From positions 1-5,048 of the forward strand of contig JASGMZ010000228.1 in the NCBI GenBank assembly GCA_030156305.1: DNA of 5,048 bases, written 5' to 3'. The notes beneath the pieces are model-generated. The model did not search any database and had not been told where the DNA came from. It was given only the letters and a program-made list of their open reading frames with translations. A program made the translations under genes and the position numbers. Below are positions 1-5,048 of the stretch, one piece after another. Origin of the DNA: Bacteroidales bacterium. Lineage in GTDB: Bacteria; Bacteroidota; Bacteroidia; Bacteroidales; UBA12077. Positions within the stretch are counted from its first letter, which is position 1. Every line of letters begins with the position of its first letter.

Positions 1-5
1 GAAAT

Positions 6-61
6 GAAGCAATCTCTTGATATTAAAACAGATTGCTTCGTCGTTCCTCCTCGCAATGACG
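6..61. repeat. Dispersed intergenic repeat with inverted arms
   Basis: The arms gaagcaatct (6-15) and agattgcttc (30-39) are perfect inverted repeats separated by 14 nt. The right arm continues into a motif ending cctcctcgcaatgacg at 61. Read on the minus strand, 61 to 30 begins cgtcattgcgagga and ends gaagcaatct. From memory this resembles a short element found in many copies between genes in Bacteroidota and some other bacteria, but I cannot count copies from one window. It may extend left of position 1. It could fold as a hairpin in RNA but lacks a clear U-tract, so I do not call it a terminator. Confidence 0.6.
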
Positions 62-115
62 TGGTAAAAAGTTCAGTTTATAACCATTTGTAGTATAATA
101 TTTATTTTTGTTGCG

Positions 116-167
116 TGGAGGTTTCATCTGTTTATTTTTTATTTTCAACGGCCAGATGGAACCTCCA
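116..167. repeat. 15-bp inverted repeat (hairpin) downstream of tatA
   Basis: The left arm tggaggtttcatctg (116-130) and right arm cagatggaacctcca (153-167) are complementary at 14 of 15 positions. The odd one can form a G-U pair in RNA, so a 15-bp stem with a 22-nt AT-rich loop is possible. It has no run of T directly after either arm, which argues against a simple terminator. The function is unknown. It may be the remnant or end of a small mobile element, or a processed 3' structure. Confidence 0.6.
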
Positions 168-249
168 TTTATTTTACAAACGTTATTCCAACTCATTCCA
201 ACGAATAATCATCGCTGATAATTATCGGTGTGTGTTAATACTTTTCTCA

Positions 250-261
250 TGGAGGTTTCAT
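250..261. repeat. Third copy of the inverted-repeat arm
   Basis: The bases tggaggtttcat here are identical to 116-127 and in the same orientation, so they can also pair with the arm at 156-167 with one G-U. The copy abuts the U-tract side of the tatA terminator. Two direct copies flanking an inverted one give two mutually exclusive hairpins. A 12-bp exact match within 150 bp of AT-rich sequence is unlikely by chance, but no function can be read from it. Confidence 0.5.
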
Positions 262-305
262 AAAATAAAAAAACCTGCTGATTTAGATTTTAAAAGCAGG
301 TTTTT
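262..305 (-). terminator. Rho-independent terminator of the M23-dxr-rseP-tatA operon
   Basis: Bases 269-279 (aaaaacctgct) pair perfectly with 295-305 (agcaggttttt), giving an 11-bp stem with a 15-nt loop. On the minus strand the stem is followed by a T-rich run (the reverse of 262-273), the usual layout of an intrinsic terminator. It begins 17 nt after the tatA stop codon. The T-run at 301-305 on the other side means it might also work weakly on the plus strand. Confidence 0.85.
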
Positions 306-321
306 CAATCTATTTCTATGA

Positions 322-531
322 TTATTTTTGAGATTCTTCGTTTGTTTTTTCTTCTTTTTTTTCTTCCTCTGGCTCGTCTTTGGTTGCTTTTTTAAATTCT
401 TTCATTCCCTGGCCCAAACCTTTCATTAGTTCAGGTATTTTACGGCCCCCAAAAATTAGAAGCACCACAAGAATAATTAAAATAATTTCCCAGGGCCCTG
501 GCATTCCTAAAATAATAGATGATAATAGCAT
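322..531 (-). CDS. tatA: Twin-arginine translocase subunit TatA/TatE
   Basis: This 69-residue protein is a small pore-forming subunit of the Tat system, which moves folded proteins across the inner membrane. An N-terminal hydrophobic helix (about residues 13-27) with a polar residue near its start (Glu15) is followed by the conserved Phe-Gly hinge (F27-G28-G29). Next comes an amphipathic helix beginning RKIPELMKGLG (30-40) and a charged Glu/Lys tail (52-69). Length and layout are normal for TatA; the absence of TatB-like length or features favours TatA/E. The first Met is preferred because it leaves a short leader before GMPGPWE. A start at Met10 (504) is possible, but the family usually has a few residues ahead of this point, and neither start has a good ribosome-binding site. 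It is the last gene of the operon, 42 bp after rseP. No tatC is in view. Confidence 0.93.
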   Translation of the reverse strand: MLLSSIILGMPGPWEIILIILVVLLIFGGRKIPELMKGLGQGMKEFKKATKDEPEEEKKEEKTNEESQK

Positions 532-573
532 ATGCTTCTGGTTTTAAGTTTATTCAAAAGTAATGAATTTTTA

Positions 574-1899
574 TTATTTATTTAAAATATACCTAAAAAT
601 ATCATTTCCATTTGCATAAAGTAATAATGATAATAGAATAATCATTCCGGTAATTTGTGCATACTCCATGAACTTATCACTCGGTTTGCGTCCGGTAATC
701 ATTTCATATAATAAAAACATAACATGTCCACCGTCTAAGGCAGGAATCGGTAATACATTCATAATCGCCAAAATAATGGAAAGAAATGCCGTTAAATTCC
801 AAAATGCCTGCCAGTTCCATGTACCCGGGAAAATTTTTCCGATGGTAATAAATCCTCCTAATGATTTATACGCTTCTGTTTTTGGCGAAAAAATGAGCTT
901 TAGTTGTTTTAAGTAACTGCTAAAGGTTTCTACGCCTTTGTTTATTCCTGCAGGTATTGATGCCAACAGATCATACTCTATGCTTTCAAGTTCAAAGAAA
1001 CGGGTTATAGTTCCATTCGGAACTACTCCGATGAGCCCATTTTCAGGAACAGTAATTGCAAAATCCAACGTATCACTATTTCGCAAGGCAGATATAGTTA
1101 CCTCTTTATTTTTATAATTAGCCAAAGAGTCTTTAAATTCATCAAAAAATTCTATGGGGTGATTATTAATTGCAACCAGCTTGTCGTCGACTTTTAATCC
1201 GGCTTCTTTGGCCGGCGAATCTTTGGTAAAACCTGCTACATAAAAAGGTATTCGTGGCATAATAAAGCCAGTGCTATTAAGTAACTCAGGAATGATCCGG
1301 TCAGGGACAGGTATATCTCTTTTATTTCCTTCACGTTCGATCTGAATAGTTTGCACCTCATCGAGTACGATATTGGGAACAATTTTATAAAAATCTTCTA
1401 TCGGTTTATTGTCTAAAGCAATTATTTTATCTCCATTTTTAAGTCCAATATCCTTAGCCAGCGAGTCGGCCATAATTCCATACTTAACATTTTTAGTAGG
1501 CAGATATTGATCGCCCCAGGTGTAAAGAATGGCAGCATAGATAATGAGGGCTAAAATAAAATTAACTAAAACGCCTCCTAACATAATGAGTAATCGTTGC
1601 CACGAAGGTTTCGATCTAAATTCATGAGGTTCTGGCGGTTTTTTCATCTGTTCTTTATCCATCGATTCATCTATCATCCCGGATATTTTAACATATCCTC
1701 CTAAGGGTAGCCAACCTATTCCATATTCGGTTTCGCCTATTTTCTTTTTAAAAATTGAGAACCAGGGATCAAAAAAAAGGTAAAATTTTTCAACCCGTGT
1801 TTTAAATAGCTTGGCAAATAAAAAGTGCCCAAACTCGTGTAAAATTACAAGTATAGATATGCTTAATAAGAATTGTCCTGTTTTTACTAATATTTCCAT
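574..1899 (-). CDS. rseP: RseP-type site-2 intramembrane zinc protease
   Basis: This 441-residue M50B metalloprotease cuts transmembrane substrates within the inner membrane. Family substrates include anti-sigma factors already trimmed on the periplasmic side, and leftover signal peptides. The zinc motif HEFGH (H21, E22, H25) lies in the first membrane helix. The GGYVK loop follows at 67-71, a second helix at about 101-127 carries LGGVLVNF, and two PDZ domains span roughly 137-196 and 219-285. The third helix carries NVLPIPALDGG (N381, P384, P386, third zinc ligand D389), and a last helix spans about 413-435. All catalytic residues are present and the length is typical. The start codon puts HExxH at the expected distance from the N-terminus, and a purine-rich AAGAAGAGA precedes it. 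It sits 23 bp after dxr, a neighbour it also has in many other bacteria. Confidence 0.96.
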   Translation of the reverse strand: MEILVKTGQFLLSISILVILHEFGHFLFAKLFKTRVEKFYLFFDPWFSIFKKKIGETEYGIGWLPLGGYVKISGMIDESMDKEQMKKPPEPHEFRSKPSWQRLLIMLGGVLVNFILALIIYAAILYTWGDQYLPTKNVKYGIMADSLAKDIGLKNGDKIIALDNKPIEDFYKIVPNIVLDEVQTIQIEREGNKRDIPVPDRIIPELLNSTGFIMPRIPFYVAGFTKDSPAKEAGLKVDDKLVAINNHPIEFFDEFKDSLANYKNKEVTISALRNSDTLDFAITVPENGLIGVVPNGTITRFFELESIEYDLLASIPAGINKGVETFSSYLKQLKLIFSPKTEAYKSLGGFITIGKIFPGTWNWQAFWNLTAFLSIILAIMNVLPIPALDGGHVMFLLYEMITGRKPSDKFMEYAQITGMIILLSLLLYANGNDIFRYILNK

Positions 1900-1922
1900 C
1901 GATCTCTTCTTTTCTTTTTAGT

Positions 1923-3071
1923 TTAAATTAATGATTGAGTAAATTCTCTTGTTTCCTGATCTGTTTTTATCAACTGTTCTAAATCGGGATGTTTTACATA
2001 ATCAATTTTTTGCATTGATTGTTCAATGATATCTGTCATTTGGCAAAATCCAACCTTATCATTTAAAAAGGCTTCTACAGCCACTTCGTTAGCAGCATTA
2101 ACAATACAAGGCATGTTACCACATTTATCCATCGCTGCTAATGCTAACGAAAGGTTTTTAAAATTTTTCATATCCGGTTTTTCGAACGTAAGCTCCGGGT
2201 AATCCCAGAAGCTAAATCTTGGAAAATTACTTTTAAATCTTTCCGGAAATCCCAATGCATATAGAATGGGTAACTTCATGTCGGGAAGCCCCATTTGGGC
2301 TTTTATAGAACCATCTTCAAACTGCACAGCCGAGTGAATAATTGATTGTGGATGAACAACCACTTCGATTTGGTTTGGATTAAGTCCAAATAACCAACGG
2401 GCTTCAATAGCTTCAAATCCTTTGTTCATTAAGGTAGCTGAATCAATGGTTATTTTAGCACCCATGTCCCAGTTTGGGTGTTTAAGTGCATTTTTTTTAG
2501 TAACTTTTTTCAGATAATCGTAATTCTTTCCACGAAAAGGCCCTCCGGAAGCGGTTAAATAAATTTTTTCAATTTTATTTTTTCCTTCTCCAACCAGGCA
2601 TTGAAAAATGGCTGAGTGTTCGGAATCCACCGGATAAATACTGGCTTTGTGATGAAAAGCCAATTTTTGAATCATTTCACCGGCAACCACTAAGGTTTCT
2701 TTATTGGCTAATGCAACAGTTTTGCCTGATTTTATGGCATTTATCGTTGGTAACAACCCGGAGTATCCCACCATAGCTGTTAAAACAATATCAATGTTGT
2801 CCATTTCTACAATTTGGGCAATAGCGTCTGAACCTGCATAGATTTTAACCGGAAAGTTATTTAGTGCATCAACCAATTCATTGTATTTGTTTTCATTTGC
2901 AATTACAATAGTATTGGGGTTAAATTTTTTGGTTTGTTCAATTAAAAGACGGGCATTGTTGTTGGCTGTTAATACTTCAACCTCAAAATGCGCTGGATTT
3001 TGTTCAATAACATCTAAGGTTTGCGTTCCTATAGAGCCTGTTGAACCAAGTATAGCTATTCTTTTTTTCAT
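1923..3071 (-). CDS. dxr: 1-deoxy-D-xylulose 5-phosphate reductoisomerase
   Basis: Dxr is the cytoplasmic enzyme that converts 1-deoxy-D-xylulose 5-phosphate to 2-C-methyl-D-erythritol 4-phosphate using NADPH and a divalent metal. It is the first committed step of the MEP route to isoprenoids. The N-terminal Rossmann motif is GSTGSIG (9-15), continuing TQTLDV. LANKET (121-126) holds the active-site Lys124. The metal ligands are D149 and E151 in PVDSEHS and E220 in NKGFEAIEARW (N216, K217). The substrate-binding parts S175 (TASGGPFRG), H198 and W201 (KHPNW) are all present. A length of 382 residues is usual, so the enzyme should be active and fosmidomycin-type inhibitors should have their target. 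The start is supported by an AGGGA sequence about 8 nt upstream and by the position of the Rossmann motif. It lies 21 bp after the M23 gene. Confidence 0.97.
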   Translation of the reverse strand: MKKRIAILGSTGSIGTQTLDVIEQNPAHFEVEVLTANNNARLLIEQTKKFNPNTIVIANENKYNELVDALNNFPVKIYAGSDAIAQIVEMDNIDIVLTAMVGYSGLLPTINAIKSGKTVALANKETLVVAGEMIQKLAFHHKASIYPVDSEHSAIFQCLVGEGKNKIEKIYLTASGGPFRGKNYDYLKKVTKKNALKHPNWDMGAKITIDSATLMNKGFEAIEARWLFGLNPNQIEVVVHPQSIIHSAVQFEDGSIKAQMGLPDMKLPILYALGFPERFKSNFPRFSFWDYPELTFEKPDMKNFKNLSLALAAMDKCGNMPCIVNAANEVAVEAFLNDKVGFCQMTDIIEQSMQKIDYVKHPDLEQLIKTDQETREFTQSLI

Positions 3072-3092
3072 TTATTATTCCCTGAATTCTTT

Positions 3093-3956
3093 TTAAAATG
3101 CAATATAATCTTCAGGATCCAAAGGAGTACCATTGTGCCAAAGTTCAAAATGCAAATGGGGCCCGCTGGTTAACTCGCCCGAATTACCAATTATTGCAAT
3201 AGCTTCACCCGCAGTGACATGATTTCCAACCTTTTTCAACAGTTCTGAGTTGTGTTTGTATGTGGATATAATATTATTTTCATGTTGTATCTGAATTACA
3301 TATCCAGTTTCCAGGGTCCAGTTTGCCATAGTAATAACACCATCTAAAGCGGCAACGACCACTTTGTTCGAAGCAGCTACTATATCCGTACCAAAATGAT
3401 TGATATTTGGGTTAAATGAATTAGTTACCAGCCCTTTAACCGGCGGATAAAAATGAATGCTCGAAAAATCAGTCTTATTTGATGAATTGGCTAAAACCGA
3501 AAGGTTATAAATTTCCTCCTGTTCTATTTGTTGTCTTAATATAGAATCATGTTCCGATCGATCAAATACAATATCGTCGTATCGGAGGGTTGTGTCCTGG
3601 GTGTTTTCATAACTTTCGGGTACACCACCGCGAATGATCTGATTGATGCTGGCAAAATATCGATCACGCATTTCCAGTTCATTTTCTAATGAATCTAATT
3701 TATAAACATTGTTTATGATATTTCTACGCATATTTCCATCCGGGTAACCGGGAATGAATTCGCGTATAGGGGTGAATGCAATTAATACAATTACAGCCGT
3801 AATAAGCAATATTAATGCAGAACCAACAATAGAAAAAACGTTAAGTCGTGATAAACGTAAAAACCATACTTCTTCAAAAGTATCGTCATTATAGATAATT
3901 AAACGGTACTTATGTCGTAATTTATTAACAATTCGTTTCTTTTTTTTCTTTACCAT
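3093..3956 (-). CDS. Membrane-anchored M23 (LytM-type) metallopeptidase
   Basis: This 287-residue protein is predicted to be a zinc endopeptidase acting on peptidoglycan cross-links, or an envelope-anchored regulator of that fold. The N-terminus is strongly basic (MVKKKKKR) and cytoplasmic. One membrane helix (about 40-62) follows, then a periplasmic linker with likely helical/coiled character (about 84-152) and the C-terminal M23 domain (about 165-285). The catalytic set is complete: H187 and D191 in NHFGTDI, H235 in TYKH, and H267 and H269 in GPHLHFEL. It is therefore probably a working enzyme, not a degenerate EnvC/NlpD-type activator. No signal-peptidase site is evident, so the helix should remain as an anchor. 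It is the first gene of the operon, with a good -7 promoter element about 25 bp upstream. The specific bond cleaved cannot be read from sequence. Confidence 0.92.
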   Translation of the reverse strand: MVKKKKKRIVNKLRHKYRLIIYNDDTFEEVWFLRLSRLNVFSIVGSALILLITAVIVLIAFTPIREFIPGYPDGNMRRNIINNVYKLDSLENELEMRDRYFASINQIIRGGVPESYENTQDTTLRYDDIVFDRSEHDSILRQQIEQEEIYNLSVLANSSNKTDFSSIHFYPPVKGLVTNSFNPNINHFGTDIVAASNKVVVAALDGVITMANWTLETGYVIQIQHENNIISTYKHNSELLKKVGNHVTAGEAIAIIGNSGELTSGPHLHFELWHNGTPLDPEDYIAF

Positions 3957-3980
3957 TTAAGTAAGTAGTATTTTATCCTG

Positions 3981-4012
3981 CAAATATATAAGTTTTTAAA
4001 GAAGAAACCATT
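3981..4012 (-). promoter_or_regulatory. Promoter of the M23-dxr-rseP-tatA operon
   Basis: Read on the minus strand, 3988 to 3981 is TATATTTG, an exact match to the Bacteroidota -7 consensus TAnnTTTG. It ends 24 nt before the M23 start codon, so transcription would begin about 15-20 nt upstream of the ATG. The -33 element is poor: at the usual 19-nt spacing the sequence is ATGG instead of TTTG. The -7 match and location support the call; the weak -33 suggests moderate strength or help from another factor. Confidence 0.6.
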
Positions 4013-4096
4013 TAAAATTAAAGCTATATAGATTAAACTAATTAAACGTCCATAGGAATGATAAAATTTTGTCTGAGAAAAAGAATTTCTTAAAAA

Positions 4097-4127
4097 TTTG
4101 TTTTTTATGAATCATTCATTAAATTTG
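4097..4127 (+). promoter_or_regulatory. Strong housekeeping promoter of the tRNA-fMet unit
   Basis: TTTG (4097-4100) is followed by a 19-nt spacer and TAAATTTG (4120-4127). These match both elements of the Bacteroidota primary-sigma promoter (TTTG and TAnnTTTG) at ideal spacing. Transcription should start near 4132-4136. There is no coding start nearby, and the next features on this strand are the broken tRNA fragment (4156-4210) and the intact tRNA (4291), so this is best read as a stable-RNA promoter with a leader of roughly 155 nt. Confidence 0.8.
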
Positions 4128-4155
4128 CAACCGCAATTGAGTTAGAAACGTTCTT

Positions 4156-4210
4156 AAGATATAAAAAACATATTGCGGTCCCGATAGCTATCGGGAGGAG
4201 CAGTTGGTAG
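4156..4210 (+). pseudogene. Degenerate 5' fragment of an initiator tRNA gene
   Basis: This segment repeats the leader and first 22 nt of the intact tRNA downstream. Positions 4156-4178 match 4273-4295 at 22 of 23 bases, and 4197-4210 match 4299-4312 exactly. Between these blocks the three bases at 4296-4298 of the intact gene are replaced by the 18-bp palindrome at 4179-4196. Similarity stops sharply within the D-stem at 4210, so there is no anticodon, T-arm or 3' acceptor strand and no functional tRNA can form. The tRNA-equivalent part begins at 4174. It is probably a decayed tandem copy. It could instead be a leader structure that benefits from resembling the tRNA. Confidence 0.75.
4179..4196. 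repeat. Perfect 18-bp palindrome inside the tRNA fragment
   Basis: The sequence tcccgatagctatcggga equals its own reverse complement over all 18 bases. As RNA it can form a 7-bp stem with an AGCT loop. From memory, this cccgatagctatcggg palindrome is widespread in intergenic DNA of Bacteroidota, often at repeats or terminator-like spots, but I cannot verify copy number here. No U-tract follows, so it is not an intrinsic terminator. Confidence 0.8.
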
Positions 4211-4290
4211 TATTGAAAAAATTAAAAATAATATTTTAACTTTTCGGTATTTGAGTTCATAAAAAGGTTTAAAAGATATAAAAAATATAT

Positions 4291-4363
<73 letters not shown>

Positions 4364-4369
4364 CTAAGC

Positions 4370-4402
4370 AACGCCTGATACAAATTGTGTCAGGCGTTTT
4401 TT
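4370..4402 (+). terminator. Rho-independent terminator of tRNA-fMet
   Basis: Bases 4370-4382 (aacgcctgataca) pair with 4386-4398 (tgtgtcaggcgtt) in a 13-bp stem with one G-U pair and a 3-nt loop, followed by a T-run (4397-4402). It starts 7 nt after the tRNA 3' end. This is a strong intrinsic terminator that should separate the tRNA from the downstream TPR gene. Confidence 0.93.
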
Positions 4403-4606
4403 GTTATTAGCTTCTCCTTCCTTTTTAAGTGTTAAAGTCAAAAGTTTTAATTTTAAAAATAGTTTACTGTGTACTATTTAATAGATAAAAATCAGACATT
4501 GGCTTATTAAAAAAGGCTGCTGCTATAAATATTTTAATAGTTCGTCAAAATTCACTAACTTGTTCAACCTTTAAACGTTACATAGAGTAAATTATTGCAT
4601 GATAAA

Positions 4607-5048
4607 ATGATAAAAAAATCCCTAATTATTATTTTTTTAAGTTTTGGTAGCTTTTCTCTTTCTGCCCAAAACTGGAATGAGATATATTACCTTGAAAATG
4701 AGGCAGAATATTTTCTTAAAGAGAAAAATTTTGAGAAAGCGATTGATATGTATGAGAAAATTTTAAAAGAAATACCTAACAGCTCGTTTATAAAGTTTCA
4801 AATAGGGCATGTCTATTTAAATACAGACGAACAACAAGAAAAAGCCATCCCTTTTTTTGAAGAAGCTTTAGAAGATGCATCAGCTGATTTTAACCCACGT
4901 GATATTAGAGAAACCAGGTCCCCATTAGAAACTTATTTATATCTTGGTATTGCTTACCAAAGGGATAATAGATTGGACGATGCATTGAATATGTATCAAA
5001 AATATAAAGAAAGTATTTCTGCTGATCATTATAATTACCCTTTAGTAA
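4607..5048 (+). CDS. Exported TPR-repeat protein, C-terminus beyond window
   Basis: The frame is open from the ATG at 4607 to the right edge (147 codons plus one base), so only the N-terminal part is seen. A signal peptide (residues 1-20, basic start MIKK, hydrophobic core, SLSA|Q cleavage site, no lipobox Cys) predicts export to the periplasm or beyond. Helix-turn-helix TPR units follow at about 28-61 (AEYFLKEKNFEKAIDMYEKI), 62-92 and 107-140 (YLYLGIAYQRDNRLDDALNMY). TPRs usually mediate protein-protein contacts. In Bacteroidota, N-terminal exported TPRs of this style often precede WD40-like (PD40) propeller repeats and an OmpA-type domain; that is inference, since the C-terminus is missing. 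There is no Shine-Dalgarno, which is common in this phylum. The tRNA terminator upstream implies its own promoter, which I could not locate in 4403-4606. Confidence 0.85.
   Translation, partial: MIKKSLIIIFLSFGSFSLSAQNWNEIYYLENEAEYFLKEKNFEKAIDMYEKILKEIPNSSFIKFQIGHVYLNTDEQQEKAIPFFEEALEDASADFNPRDIRETRSPLETYLYLGIAYQRDNRLDDALNMYQKYKESISADHYNYPLV

Larger units (their letters stand above)
1..321. other. Non-coding region left of tatA
   Basis: No credible gene is visible in these 321 bases. An open frame across 115-321 has low-complexity content (long Phe/Leu/Lys runs), runs through an inverted repeat and a terminator, and matches no family I know. The stretch holds three things, listed separately: a dispersed-repeat-like element (6-61), a 15-bp inverted repeat with a third copy of its arm (116-261), and the terminator of the minus-strand operon (about 262-305). 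Between them is AT-rich sequence with a short direct repeat of attccaac (185-192 and 195-202) and a 10-bp palindrome gataattatc (217-226), neither of which I can assign a role. Confidence 0.75.
3957..4290. other. Divergent intergenic region, M23 gene to tRNA-fMet
   Basis: There is no protein-coding gene in these 334 bases. They hold a minus-strand promoter element close to the M23 gene, a strong plus-strand promoter (4097-4127), a degenerate initiator-tRNA fragment interrupted by an 18-bp palindrome (4156-4210), and an AT-rich spacer (4211-4272) that may hold a weaker second promoter. All except the spacer are listed separately. In the remaining stretch 4011-4096 I see only short AT-rich repeats. 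Confidence 0.8.

Noticed and set aside
185..226. Short direct repeat attccaac (two copies 10 bp apart) and palindrome gataattatc as an operator
   Set aside because: Both are short, AT-rich, and not placed near any promoter or gene start that I can see. Chance is a sufficient explanation.
115..321. Plus-strand open frame of 68 codons in the left non-coding region
   Set aside because: It starts inside an inverted repeat and ends past an intrinsic terminator stem. Its composition is low complexity and it has no recognisable domain, so it is most likely a chance frame in AT-rich DNA.
668..916. Plus-strand open frame antisense to rseP
   Set aside because: It lies wholly within the well-supported rseP coding region opposite its C-terminal catalytic part, and has no family resemblance.
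2881..3096. Plus-strand open frame antisense to the start of dxr
   Set aside because: It is the shadow of the dxr Rossmann region and the short gap before it. No independent evidence supports it.
4403..4606. A clear promoter for the TPR gene
   Set aside because: Near matches such as taacttg at 4556-4562 lack a full TAnnTTTG and a -33 partner, so I do not call one.
4599..4610. ATG at 4599 as the start of the TPR gene
   Set aside because: It is out of frame and hits TGA after three codons. The ATG at 4607 opens the long frame and places the signal peptide correctly.

Overview
The window comes from an AT-rich bacterium that is most likely a member of the Bacteroidota, probably Bacteroidales/Marinilabiliales-like. 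The evidence is the promoter grammar (TTTG, 19-nt spacer, TAnnTTTG), genes with little or no Shine-Dalgarno signal, the flavour of the proteins (a GMPGPWE-type TatA, a lysine-rich M23 peptidase with an N-terminal anchor, a TPR protein with a SLSA|Q signal peptide), and intergenic repeats of a kind I associate with this phylum. The assignment is by pattern recognition, not by a search.

Positions 1-321 are non-coding. They hold a dispersed-repeat-like element at the extreme left, a 15-bp inverted repeat with a third copy of its arm, and the rho-independent terminator of the operon to the right. Positions 322-3956 are a tight minus-strand operon. In transcription order it encodes an M23 (LytM-type) zinc metallopeptidase anchored in the inner membrane, dxr (second step of MEP isoprenoid synthesis), rseP (site-2 intramembrane protease) and tatA (twin-arginine translocase pore subunit). 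Gaps are 21, 23 and 42 bp. A TATATTTG -7 element lies just upstream of the first gene. Three of the four products work in or across the inner membrane, and the fourth feeds isoprenoid carriers (undecaprenyl phosphate) that wall synthesis needs, so this is an envelope-maintenance unit.

Positions 3957-4290 are the divergent intergenic region. A strong plus-strand promoter (4097-4127) reads first through a broken copy of the 5' part of an initiator tRNA gene, in which a perfect 18-bp palindrome replaces three bases, and then into an intact tRNA-fMet(CAU) at 4291-4363. The tRNA has the initiator hallmarks and is followed by a strong terminator (4370-4402). After about 200 bp with no clear signal, a plus-strand gene for an exported TPR-repeat protein starts at 4607 and runs off the right edge.

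The protein-coding content is ordinary core biology and I see no new multi-gene system. The parts most worth a second look are the palindrome-interrupted initiator-tRNA fragment between the promoter and the intact tRNA, and the three-armed repeat downstream of tatA.
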